Below, piece after piece: positions 17,579-25,137 of a DNA stretch of 64,000 nucleotides; position 1 is the stretch's first letter; each line of letters opens with the position of its first letter. The stretch spans positions 372,001-436,000 of the forward strand of contig NZ_CP107841.1 in assembly GCF_036346855.1 (NCBI RefSeq), in the 5' to 3' direction. This stretch comes from Streptomyces europaeiscabiei. Its GTDB lineage: Bacteria; Actinomycetota; Actinomycetes; Streptomycetales; Streptomycetaceae. The notes below the pieces were generated by a model. It made no database searches. It saw only the letters and a program-made list of their open reading frames with translations, and was not told the origin of the DNA. A program made the translations under genes and the position numbers.

Positions 17579-18457
17579 CTAGGCCGAGGGTGCCTGCCAG
17601 GCGCCGAGCACGGCCTCCAACTGCCCCAGCGGATTCTCGCCCACGAAGCGCAGGACGACCGTGTCGGCGCCGGCCCCCGCGAGTTCGCGGATGGCGGCGG
17701 CGGCCCGGGAGGCATCGCCGGAGACGGTGAAGACCTCCTCCTGAGAGCGGCCCAGCCAGGCGCCGTGGCCCTCGGTGTGGGGGTGGAGGGTGCGGGCCAC
17801 CTCGTCGGCGTCGTCGCCGACGCACGCGAAGGCGAAGGCGGTCAGGGTGTGGTCGCCGGTGGCACCCTTGGCGGTCAGCTCGCGGATGTGCTCCAGATCG
17901 CGCGGACCGTGGCCCTCGGCGATCAGTGTGCCGTCGGCGACCCGGCCCGACAGTTCGAGGGAGCGGGGGCGCACCACGCCCGCGACGACCGGCGGGACCT
18001 CGGTCGGGGGATGCACCAGCTTGACTCCGTCCAGCCGTACTTCGCGCCCCGCCAGTTCGACTCTCTCACCGTGCAGCAGCGCGCGCACGGAGGTGATCGT
18101 CTCCTCCAGCAGGGCCAGCGGGGAGCGGGGCGCTACGCCGACCTGGGCCATCCACTCCCGCACGCCGTGCCCGATGCCGGCCACGAGGCGGCCGGGGAAC
18201 ACCCGGGCCAGCGTGGCCAGTTCCATCGCCAGCAGCGCCGGACTGCGCAGCGGAGCCGGAGCGATGCCGATGCCCACCCGCAGGCGATGTGTAGCGCCCA
18301 GGGCCACGGCCGCCGCCGTCACGCCGCCGTTCCAGCCGAGGTCCTCCACCACCCACAGGTCGTCCACACCGAGCGACTCGGCCCGCCGCGCGAACTCGGG
18401 CAACCCCTCCGGGGCCCAGTCTCGGTCGTGCATCACACCGATCCGTACGTTTGTCAT
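17579..18457 (-). CDS. LLM-class F420-dependent oxidoreductase
   Basis: A 292-residue luciferase-like (TIM-barrel) oxidoreductase, expected to use F420H2 or FMN. Family signatures include the N-terminal strand NVRIGVMHDRDWAPEGLPEF, GVDDLWVVEDLGWNGG, RLRVGIGIAPAPLRSPALLA, RLVAGIGHGVREWMAQVG and PPVVAGVVRPRSLELSGRVA. The length fits the family. The gene stands alone on the minus strand, surrounded by repeat-rich decayed DNA. The substrate is unknown. Confidence 0.87.
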   Translation of the reverse strand: MTNVRIGVMHDRDWAPEGLPEFARRAESLGVDDLWVVEDLGWNGGVTAAAVALGATHRLRVGIGIAPAPLRSPALLAMELATLARVFPGRLVAGIGHGVREWMAQVGVAPRSPLALLEETITSVRALLHGERVELAGREVRLDGVKLVHPPTEVPPVVAGVVRPRSLELSGRVADGTLIAEGHGPRDLEHIRELTAKGATGDHTLTAFAFACVGDDADEVARTLHPHTEGHGAWLGRSQEEVFTVSGDASRAAAAIRELAGAGADTVVLRFVGENPLGQLEAVLGAWQAPSA

Positions 18458-18614
18458 GCGGGGGAACCTACGCGGCGGACGAGGAGCGGATCAACGGCGT
18501 TTCCCGCCTGGCGTACATCGGCCGGTCTCCGACGCGGACTCGGCCTCGGGCTGCCCTCACCGGACACGAAGTACCCGAAATGCCGCACCTGCAGCGGGTG
18601 GGATGACGAGCAGC

Positions 18615-18688
18615 GGAGACCGGGGCCTGCGAAGACTGGGAGACCGGGCCTGCGAAGGCTGGCGGAGACCGGGCCTGCGAGGGCTGGC
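18615..18688. repeat. 25-bp tandem repeat, three copies
   Basis: Units of the type GGAGACCGGGCCTGCGAAGG plus CTGGC repeat three times with few changes (one copy is 24 bp), followed by a fading fourth. They lie upstream of the sigma-factor pseudogene. Confidence 0.8.
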
Positions 18689-18975
18689 GGAGCCCTGCCA
18701 GAGACCTGTTGTGCGGTGCCGCATACAGACCGGCCCCGACCCGGTCTTCCTGAGCACCCTCAAGGCCGACCACGAGGCGTTCACCGCACGGCACCCCGAC
18801 ATCACCGCGGACGCCGACCGGATGCTGCGGAGCATGCTGACGAAACCGAAGACCGAGCACCACGTCGACGGCCTCCACGACCGGGTCGGGCCGCTCGCCC
18901 GGCGGGCCCGCCGGCCGGAGCCCAGGAACCGTCTCCGTTCGCCCCATTCGGCTTCCCTCCGCACCCCCAAGGGGA

Positions 18976-18989
18976 GTGACGCGCGTCAC
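18976..18989. promoter_or_regulatory. Perfect 14-bp palindrome GTGACGCGCGTCAC
   Basis: The sequence is a perfect palindrome and fits GTGA-N6-TCAC, the core of Crp-family operators. It lies 21 bp before the readable part of the ECF sigma pseudogene, with further GTCAC half sites at once downstream (CGTCACCCCGTGTCACG). It may be the old operator of that gene or of the lost upstream gene. Confidence 0.45.
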
Positions 18990-19010
18990 GTCACCCCGTG
19001 TCACGTCTCG

Positions 19011-19512
19011 GCCGACTACGACGGCATCGCCGGGGCGGTGGGCAAAATCCGTGGTGCCGGTGCGCCAGGTGGCACACCGTGCCCGCGAGCACGTGCGGGC
19101 GCGGCGTAAACGGTTCGTGCCCTTCGACGCGGCGAAGACCGCGCGGATCACCGAGCAGTTCATGACCGCGGCGGCAACCGGTGACCTGGAGGGGCTGCTC
19201 CCGCTCCTCGCGCCGGACGTCACCTGGACCGCGGACAGCGGCGGCAGGACCACCGCGGCGCGTCGGCCGGTGCTGAGAGCGGAGAAGGCGGCCGCGGTCC
19301 TCATGGGTATCTTCCGCAGGGGCAGGCCGGCGGGCCCGCGGATCGAGGTGGTCAACTGCAACAACACGCCCGCGCTGGTGGTTCACAGCGGCGACCGCCC
19401 CGAAGGTGTCTTCCTGGTCGAGATCACCGGCGGGAAGATCACCGGCATCTACGCCATCCGTAACCCGGACAAGCTCGTCGCGATGGCGGTTCCACGCCGG
19501 ATCAGCCGGTGA
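19011..19512 (+). pseudogene. SigJ/ECF41-like sigma factor remnant (5' loss and frameshift)
   Basis: The remnant encodes the end of a sigma region 4 (ADYDGIAGAVGK) and, in the next frame, SVVPVRQVAHRAREHVRARR. The SnoaL-like C-terminal domain of ECF41-type sigma factors then follows (TEQFMTAAATGDLEGLLPLL, APDVTWTADSGG, ITGIYAIRNPDKL). The frame changes in a run of four A residues at 19044-19047: deleting one A joins both halves perfectly. Region 2 and the start of region 4 are missing. The C-terminal frame alone could still be translated from a start at 18976, but it would lack DNA-binding regions. Confidence 0.8.
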
Positions 19513-19573
19513 AGAGACCAAGAAGGACGAGACCGGAAAGCCTGACTCCGGTCATGACCGAAGAGGCAGAGCC

Positions 19574-20413
19574 CTAAGGCGACGGGGTCAGGCGGTCGAG
19601 GCGGTCGCGGTGTGCCGGGGTCAGATGGAGGCGTTCCGCGGCGAGGTTCTCTTCCAGGTGGTCGATCCGGGCGGTGCCCGGGATGGGGACGATGACCGGT
19701 GAGTGGCCGAGGAGCCAGGCGAGCGCGACCTGCGTGGGGGTGGCGTCGACCTCGGCCGCCACGGCGGCGACCTCGGCCCGCGCCCCCGAGTTTCCCCAGG
19801 CCACGGGACGCCACGGCAGGAACGCGATCCCTGCCGCTTCGCAGGCCGCGAGGACGGGCTCGTGCTCGCGGTCGAGCAGGTTGTAGCGGTTCTGCACACT
19901 CGCGACGTCGACGACTTCCCGTGCCTCCGCGATCTCTTCGACGGTGACCTCGGACAGCCCGATCCGGCCGATCTTGCCCTCGGTCCGCAGGTCCCGCAGC
20001 GTGCCGAGCTGGTCGGCGAGCGGCGTCCGCGGATCGATACGGTGCAGCTGAAGCAGTTCGATCCGCTCGACCCGCAGTCGGCGCAGAGCCTGATCGACCT
20101 GATCCCGCAGAACAGCCGGCCTCCCGTCGAGCTTCCACTCCCCTGACGGGCCCGATCGGGCGACGCCGATCTTGGTGGTGATCAACAGCCCGTCCGGGTA
20201 AGGGTGCAGGGCCTCGGCCAGGAGTTCCTCGTTGGCTCCCCCGCCATACAGATGCGCGGTGTCGATCAGAGTGACGCCCAGCTCGACGGCCCGTCGGGCG
20301 ACCGCCAGAGAGGCCTCACGGGCCGGGCCCGGCTCCGTCGGCAAGTGCATGCCCCCGAACCCGAGACGCCGTACCTTCAGATCCCCGCCGATACGAAACA
20401 CAGTCGATGTCAC
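19574..20413 (-). CDS. Aldo/keto reductase
   Basis: A 279-residue AKR-superfamily oxidoreductase (cytoplasmic, NADPH-dependent). It has VRRLGFGGMHLP, LIDTAHLYGGGANEELLAEA with the catalytic Asp/Tyr, a Lys in LLITTKIGVA, LLQLHRIDPRTPL, FLPWRPVAWGN, and the cofactor end VPIPGTARIDHLEENLAA. It is a paralogue of the reductase at 3207-4091. The GTG at 20413 was chosen because the beta-strand FRIGGDLKVRRLGFGG begins just after; the frame stays open to 20467. The substrate is unknown. Confidence 0.87.
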   Translation of the reverse strand: MTSTVFRIGGDLKVRRLGFGGMHLPTEPGPAREASLAVARRAVELGVTLIDTAHLYGGGANEELLAEALHPYPDGLLITTKIGVARSGPSGEWKLDGRPAVLRDQVDQALRRLRVERIELLQLHRIDPRTPLADQLGTLRDLRTEGKIGRIGLSEVTVEEIAEAREVVDVASVQNRYNLLDREHEPVLAACEAAGIAFLPWRPVAWGNSGARAEVAAVAAEVDATPTQVALAWLLGHSPVIVPIPGTARIDHLEENLAAERLHLTPAHRDRLDRLTPSP

Positions 20414-20666
20414 GTGCTGTCTTCTCCCCCTCGCCCAAGGGGCAACGCTAACAGCCCAGTTGGCCACGGCATCGGTCCCCGGACAAGACCGGCCGACCTG
20501 CCCGGTCGAGGGGACGAGCCCCCTGGATACGCGTATCAGGCCGACGTGACGACCCCCGTCCGCGGGTTCAATACGCCCGGCCGCGTCCCCCGACCGTCGC
20601 CGCAGAAGCGGTCACGGTCCTTCGCACCGGCGCCCCTCGCATCCCATGCGGCGCATCGACGGCGTC

Positions 20667-20999
20667 TCAGCCGCCGGCCACGTAGACCTTTCGCAGGGGT
20701 GAGCGGACCTCCCACTCGGTCCGCTCACCTGCGTGCAGGCGGACGACAGCGCCGGGGGTCAGCTCGATGCTCTCGCCGGTATCGAAGCGCAGGGTCGCGT
20801 CTCCCTCGACCACCACGAAGACCTCGTCGGCCTCGACGTCGCGGACCGTGCCGACCGTCAACGTCCACAGTCCGAATTCCGTGCCCCCGAACTCGCCGAG
20901 AGTCTTCGCGGCTGCCACCGGGCTTCCGGCGAGGACGTCGTGCTCGTCCAGTGGCAGTGGGGCGAGCACGACCTCGTGTGCGTTGACGCAACGGTCCAT
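20667..20999 (-). CDS. Small cupin-domain protein
   Basis: A 110-residue single cupin. The barrel strands read FGLWTLTVGTVRDVEADEVF (region of motif 1, where the usual His pair is largely replaced), VVVEGDATLRFDTGESIELT and PGAVVRLHAGERTEWEVRSP (motif 2). The shape matches the DUF861/EutQ-type cupins that lack an obvious metal triad. It is possibly a sugar- or amino-acid-derivative binding protein; function unknown. It is followed on the minus strand by more than 250 bases without genes. Confidence 0.75.
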   Translation of the reverse strand: MDRCVNAHEVVLAPLPLDEHDVLAGSPVAAAKTLGEFGGTEFGLWTLTVGTVRDVEADEVFVVVEGDATLRFDTGESIELTPGAVVRLHAGERTEWEVRSPLRKVYVAGG

Positions 21000-21103
21000 G
21001 ACGACTCCGTCCCTCGGGATTCAAGATCTGCCAGCCACATTCGATCACGAGGTCCGCCGCCGGGACCGAGGTACCGAGCAGCACTCGTCCGTCCGGGGGC
21101 TCC

Positions 21104-21330
21104 ATGCGTGGGTCGACGAGGTGTGCGGTGCTGGGCCTTGCACGATGCCGTGCTGGAGTACGGGCGCACGGCCCTGCGCGACGAGGAACTGGGCGCGCAG
21201 TCCGTCGCCACCTACGACGGATGGCTGCAGCTCGTCCGGGACGGCGTACGAGCCGCCGTGGACGCAGGCTTGATCCGCGAGCCGGACGACATCGACGGAG
21301 AACGCGTCGGCGCCACCAAACCGACCTGCC
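21104..21330 (+). pseudogene. Possible TetR-family regulator C-terminal fragment
   Basis: The plus strand encodes ALHDAVLEYGRTALRDEELG, then SVATYDGWLQLVRDGVRAAV and DAGLIREPDDIDGERVG. The amphipathic helices ending in a short 'GLIREPDD' segment resemble the dimerisation end of TetR regulators. There is no helix-turn-helix before it and the frame deteriorates after 21330. It could belong to another helical family. Confidence 0.35.
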
Positions 21331-21574
21331 CGCTGCCTCTCTCGACTGCCCGCAGATCGCCCGATGACCGCCCCACGGATGCCCAACCCCCGCGTTACCG
21401 GCGCCCTACAGGGCATGAGCCGAAGGCGGCTTCCGATCGATGGCGTAGCGCAAGCACTGCACGGTGACCTCGGCGAGGAGAGTCCTCACGGTGCACATAG
21501 GCTCTGGGCGCGCGGTCGACCGGAGACGCGTCGGGCCCGTTGCCCGAGCAATTCGACGAAGGGAGCGTCCCGTT

Positions 21575-21900
21575 GTGACGGATTCTCACGAGGAGGAAGT
21601 CCTGGCCCGGATCGCCAAGGGGCTCGTCCACACCGAGTCGGAAGCGGCCTTTCAGGCCCCTCGGCGCCGCACGGAGCAGATCTTCGAGTACAACCACACA
21701 CCACCGGGCGAAACGGAGAAGCGTCGCTCGCTGCTCGTCGCGATCCTCGGCTCGGTCGGTGAACGCACGGTGCTGCTGCCACCGTTCCACGCCGGGTTCG
21801 GCAGCAACGTCCATACCGGCGACGACTTCTTCGGAAACGTGAACCTGACGTTCGCCGACGACGTGGACATCCGCATGCGCCGAGCCGAGCGGCTCCACAC
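21575..21900 (+). pseudogene. Truncated maltose/galactoside O-acetyltransferase
   Basis: Starting at GTG 21575, the product begins like the sugar O-acetyltransferase (Maa/LacA) family: an N-terminal helical cap (ARIAKGLVHTESEAAFQAPR, RTEQIFEYNHTPPGETEKRR) followed by ERTVLLPPFHAGFGSNVHTG and DDFFGNVNLTFADDVDIR. The family then has a left-handed beta-helix with the catalytic His and acetyl-CoA site. Here the similarity stops after about 105 residues and the frame continues into unrelated Ser/Arg-rich sequence to 22015. The gene has lost its catalytic half. Confidence 0.75.
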
Positions 21901-22080
21901 CGGACCGGCCGGCGGCTCTTCATCCTTCAGTGCAACGCACAGCCGGGCGTTCGGCCGCCGTGCCGGGCCACACCCGGCGGGTCCACCGTTGATCCGCTCC
22001 GGAGTCGGCGGCTGATCCCGAGGCCATGGCCGTCTGTCCGACCGCCGCTAGCAGCAGCCCGTGCGGCGCAGGCAGGCCCG

Positions 22081-23010
22081 TCAGCGGTTCAGGTAGAAGC
22101 GGATGGTGGTGCTGTCCTGCGCGGTGTGAAGGCGTACGAGGTCGGTGATGTAGTGGACGAGCATCAGACCCCGCCCGCCCAACTGGTCGCGAGCCGGTGG
22201 CCGACGGCCCGCCAGCGGATCGGTCATCCGGCCGTGGTCGTGGACCTCGCAGACGATCTGTTCGCCCTCGGCCCAGATCCGCAGCGTCCCCGATCCACCG
22301 CCGTGCACGACGCTGTTGGTGGTCAGCTCCGCCACCGCCAGCGTCAGATCCTGCAGCCGGTCCTCGGCGAGGCCCAGCTGCTTGGCCTCCCCGACCGCGA
22401 AAGTACGGGCCTGCGGGAGTGCTTCCGCGTCGAACGACAGGGACGCGGCTCCGGGCGGGTACGTGAGCGGCTGGTTGTAGTGAGCGACGACCCGCTCGGG
22501 GTCGTAGACGTCGCTGGTCAGTTCGACGCCGGTGTCGATGACGACGGGATGGGTGGCGCGTGCGTCGGCGAGCGCCTCCGGTTCCAGGCCCTCCGCGTCG
22601 TACGGGCACAGGATCGTCACCTCGCGGCCCTGGAAGGCCGCGTTGATGAGAGCCTCGTGCTGGACGCACGCCGGGTACTCCACGGCCGAGCGGCCGGCCC
22701 AGATCGGTTCGCCGATGATCCTCACCCGGTCTGCGGGGTGTGCGTCGGCGAAGGCACGCAGTACGCCGGGGATGATCCGTCCCGGGTTGCGGCCCGCCCG
22801 GGTCATGTCGAGGAACGTGACCTCGGCGGCGCTCGCTCCCAACTCGGCCTTGATCAGCTCCAGGTTGGGGCCGGGAACGGCGACCGCGACGGCTTCCCCG
22901 GCGGCCAGACCTTCCACGAGGAAGGGCACCGTGCCCGCGGTGTACTGCTCCTTGCCCCGGTAGAACAGCGCGGGGTGCACGAAGGGTTCGCTGCTGGTGG
23001 CCGTACTCAT
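22081..23010 (-). CDS. RsbA-like MEDS/ATPase anti-sigma regulatory protein
   Basis: A 309-residue two-domain protein. The N-terminal MEDS (DcmR-type sensory) domain reads FVHPALFYRGKEQYTAGTVP, VAVPGPNLELIKAEL and RIIGEPIWAGRSAVEYPACV (residues about 10-180). The C-terminal GHKL ATPase of RsbW type has an N-box LTLAVAELTTNSVVHGGG and a G-box GRGLMLVHYITDLV. It is likely to bind or phosphorylate an STAS antagonist in a SigB partner switch. It overlaps the STAS gene upstream by 4 nt (ATGA), so the two are co-translated. Confidence 0.88.
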   Translation of the reverse strand: MSTATSSEPFVHPALFYRGKEQYTAGTVPFLVEGLAAGEAVAVAVPGPNLELIKAELGASAAEVTFLDMTRAGRNPGRIIPGVLRAFADAHPADRVRIIGEPIWAGRSAVEYPACVQHEALINAAFQGREVTILCPYDAEGLEPEALADARATHPVVIDTGVELTSDVYDPERVVAHYNQPLTYPPGAASLSFDAEALPQARTFAVGEAKQLGLAEDRLQDLTLAVAELTTNSVVHGGGSGTLRIWAEGEQIVCEVHDHGRMTDPLAGRRPPARDQLGGRGLMLVHYITDLVRLHTAQDSTTIRFYLNR

Positions 23011-23366
23011 CGTCCTGCCACCTCGATCGTCGTAAGGCCGGGCCAGAACATGTGCAGAATGCGCTCCAGCTCCGGCGGCGGACGGTCCACGACGATACGG
23101 CCGGCGCCCAGTTGCTGCGCGGTGACCGCCAGCGCCGCCGTGCCGCCCACATCGATGGACATCAGGTCGGCCAGTTCCACGAAGGAGACATCCGTGTGGA
23201 CGCTCGCCAGATCCTCCAGTCCCTGTTCCCAGAATGAACGGGTGATCACATTGATCTCTCCAGCGGCACGAATACCAGGGCGACCGGACAACGAGCGGAT
23301 CTCCAGCAGAGCGCCGTCGCCCGACGGCGCCGGAGCCGTCCTGTCCACGCCGTGGGAGACGTCCAC
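23007..23366 (-). CDS. STAS-domain anti-sigma factor antagonist
   Basis: A 119-residue protein. A short unstructured start is followed by an STAS fold: LLEIRSLSGRPGIRAAGEIN, TDVSFVELADLMSIDVGGTA and ALAVTAQQLGAGRIVVDRPP. The phosphorylatable Ser sits in DLMSIDVGG, where RsbV/SpoIIAA proteins carry it before D-x-x-G. It is predicted to capture an RsbW-like kinase (possibly the ATPase domain encoded next) when unphosphorylated. It is the first gene of a two-gene operon divergent from the sigma-factor gene. Confidence 0.87.
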   Translation of the reverse strand: MDVSHGVDRTAPAPSGDGALLEIRSLSGRPGIRAAGEINVITRSFWEQGLEDLASVHTDVSFVELADLMSIDVGGTAALAVTAQQLGAGRIVVDRPPPELERILHMFWPGLTTIEVAGR

Positions 23367-23653
23367 GTTCTCTCCCCTGTCTCAGGTGCCGCCGTACGGC
23401 GCTTCCCCGTCTCTCCGTTCACCGCGCCTGCTCAACGACGGCTACGGACACCTCATCGTATAACCCGCCGGTGCGCGGAGTGACCGTATGGCTGCTCGTC
23501 CATGAGGATGCCGCTGCTCGACGGGCACGGCGGTGAGTGAGCGGAACCGATCGAGAACATGTACGCATGGCCGTGGGTAAACGGGGTAGGCGGCTGGCCG
23601 TCGGACCGCGTCACGGGCACAGGCCGGCCGACCTGCGAGGGAGGAAAGCAAGG

Positions 23654-24505
23654 ATGACGGCGACAACGAGTCTGCGGACGAGCGTCGATCACGCCACCGC
23701 TCAACTACCGGAAGTCACCGATCCGCTGAAGGTGGCACCGAAGGACGCGCGGTCGCTGTCGAAGCTGTTCTTCGAACAGCTGGCCGTTCTGGAAGAGGGC
23801 ACGCGCGAGTACCAGTACGCGCGCAACACACTGATCGAGATGAACATCTCCCTCGTCCGCTATGCGGCCGGCCGGTTCCGCAGCCGGGGCGCGGCCGAGA
23901 TGGAGGACATCGTTCAGGTCGGCATGATCGGACTGATCAAGGCGATCGACCGGTTCGAACTCTCGCGTGAGGTGGAGTTCACCACCTTCGCCGTTCCCTA
24001 CATCGTCGGCGAGATCCGGCGGTTCTTCCGCGACACCTCGTGGGCGGTGCACGTCCCCCGGCGGCTGAAGGAAGCCCGCGTCGAACTGGCCCGCGCCACC
24101 GACGAACTCAGCAGTCGTCTGGGCCGCACTCCGACGGTCAAGGAACTGGCCGAACTGATGAACCTCTCGCAGGAGGAGGTCATCGAAGCGCGCCTGGCCG
24201 CCAACGGCTACAACTCCTCCTCCCTCGACGCCGCCATCAACGGCGACGAGACCGGGGAGGCGGCGCTCGCGGACTTCATCGGCGCCGAAGACGCCGGCAT
24301 GGAGCTGGTCGAGGACTTCCACGCCCTGGCCCCGCTCCTCGCCGAACTGGACGAACGCGACCGGCGGATCATTCACATGCGGTTCGTCGAGGAACTCACC
24401 CAGATCCAGATCGCCGAACACCTCGGCTGCTCCCAGATGCACGTCTCGCGCCTGCTCTCCCGAACCCTGAACCGTCTGCGCCGGGGCATGCTCACCACGC
24501 ACTGA
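23654..24505 (+). CDS. SigB/SigF/SigG-family RNA polymerase sigma factor
   Basis: A 283-residue group 3 sigma factor. Region 2 includes RYAAGRFRSRGAAEMEDIVQ and VGMIGLIKAIDRFELSREVE. Region 3 spans VPRRLKEARVELARATDELS, and region 4 has TQIQIAEHLGCSQMHVSRLL followed by SRTLNRLRRGM. It would direct stress or developmental promoters and be held by an RsbW-type anti-sigma factor. ATG 23654 with upstream GAGGA was chosen. Its neighbours on both sides are partner-switching regulators, which supports this role. A 13-bp hairpin follows the gene. Confidence 0.93.
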   Translation: MTATTSLRTSVDHATAQLPEVTDPLKVAPKDARSLSKLFFEQLAVLEEGTREYQYARNTLIEMNISLVRYAAGRFRSRGAAEMEDIVQVGMIGLIKAIDRFELSREVEFTTFAVPYIVGEIRRFFRDTSWAVHVPRRLKEARVELARATDELSSRLGRTPTVKELAELMNLSQEEVIEARLAANGYNSSSLDAAINGDETGEAALADFIGAEDAGMELVEDFHALAPLLAELDERDRRIIHMRFVEELTQIQIAEHLGCSQMHVSRLLSRTLNRLRRGMLTTH

Positions 24506-24520
24506 ACGAAGCGGCAGCCG

Positions 24521-24560
24521 ACAGTTCCTGCGTCTGGCCACGGCTGTACGCAGGAACTGT
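24521..24560. terminator. Strong bidirectional terminator
   Basis: A perfect 13-bp inverted repeat, ACAGTTCCTGCGT and ACGCAGGAACTGT, encloses a 14-nt loop. It starts 15 bp after the sigma-factor stop and lies between two convergent genes, so it probably terminates both. Confidence 0.85.
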
Positions 24561-24628
24561 GACGTCCGTACCCGGGCACCGCTCCCGCCGTACGCTGGAG
24601 CCGTCGGCGGGAGCGGTCGAGCCGGTGC

Positions 24629-25084
24629 TCAGCTGTCACCTGCCCGGCCCGTGACGGCTGGGCGGAAGCACGCCGACACCGTCTTGCCGTGCCGCTGGCA
24701 CGTCATCTCCAGCTCATCGGCGAGCATCCGCACGATGCCCACGCCGCGGCCGGAGGTCTCACCGGCCTGCGGATTGCGCTGACGCGGCAGGGTCGGGTCC
24801 TCGTCATGGACGCTCACCTGCAGGCATTCGCCGTCCCAGGTGAGGATCAGATGCGCGTCGCTGTGCGCGTGGACATGTGCGTTGGTGAGCAGCTCGGACA
24901 CGGTCAGGACGACGGCGTCCACCGTCTCGGGCGCAGCGGCGGTCCACGGAAGGGACCCCAACTGCCTCCGCGTCCACTGCCGGCCGGCCTGTACCCCTCC
25001 GGACACGGGAAACGAATGCGCCCAGCCCATCGCCTTGATCGCCACCGACTTCCCCGTCCTGTCGTCCGAACCCACCTCGTACAT
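24629..25084 (-). CDS. RsbW-like ATP-binding protein
   Basis: A 151-residue GHKL ATPase. The N-box is in VVLTVSELLTNAHVHAHSDA, and further motifs are VSVHDEDPTLPRQRNPQ and the G-box TSGRGVGIVRMLADELEMTC. Proteins of this type act as anti-sigma factors or serine kinases of STAS antagonists; many Streptomyces copies are only loosely linked to a sigma factor. Its position convergent with the SigB-family gene and next to a SpoIIE phosphatase suggests a switch with these neighbours. Confidence 0.87.
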   Translation of the reverse strand: MYEVGSDDRTGKSVAIKAMGWAHSFPVSGGVQAGRQWTRRQLGSLPWTAAAPETVDAVVLTVSELLTNAHVHAHSDAHLILTWDGECLQVSVHDEDPTLPRQRNPQAGETSGRGVGIVRMLADELEMTCQRHGKTVSACFRPAVTGRAGDS

Positions 25085-25137
25085 ACCATGTGCCCGCCAC
25101 CCGCGTTCGCAGACGTCCCGTCGACCGGTTCCCTGCC

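Larger units (their letters stand above)
18458..19010. other. Decayed intergenic stretch
   Basis: There is no intact gene. A plus-strand piece at about 18745-18900 reads LKADHEAFTARHPDITADAD then RMLRSMLTKPKTEHHVDGLH, which looks like real protein but lacks a start and a matching downstream frame. The stretch also carries a 25-bp tandem repeat and a Crp-like palindrome. Confidence 0.5.

Noticed and set aside
18976..19512. Intact small protein from a start at 18976
   Set aside because: The N-terminal 30 residues are unlike protein and the true upstream sequence is readable in the other frame, so a frameshifted sigma factor explains the region better.
21464..21574. N-terminal extension of the acetyltransferase remnant
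   Set aside because: Residues before 21575 are Arg/Val-rich and unlike the family, whose start fits GTG 21575.
23570..23590. GGGTAA/GGGTAG as a SigB-type -10 box before the sigma gene
   Set aside because: No matching -35 element (GNNT) was found at the required 14-16 bp spacing.
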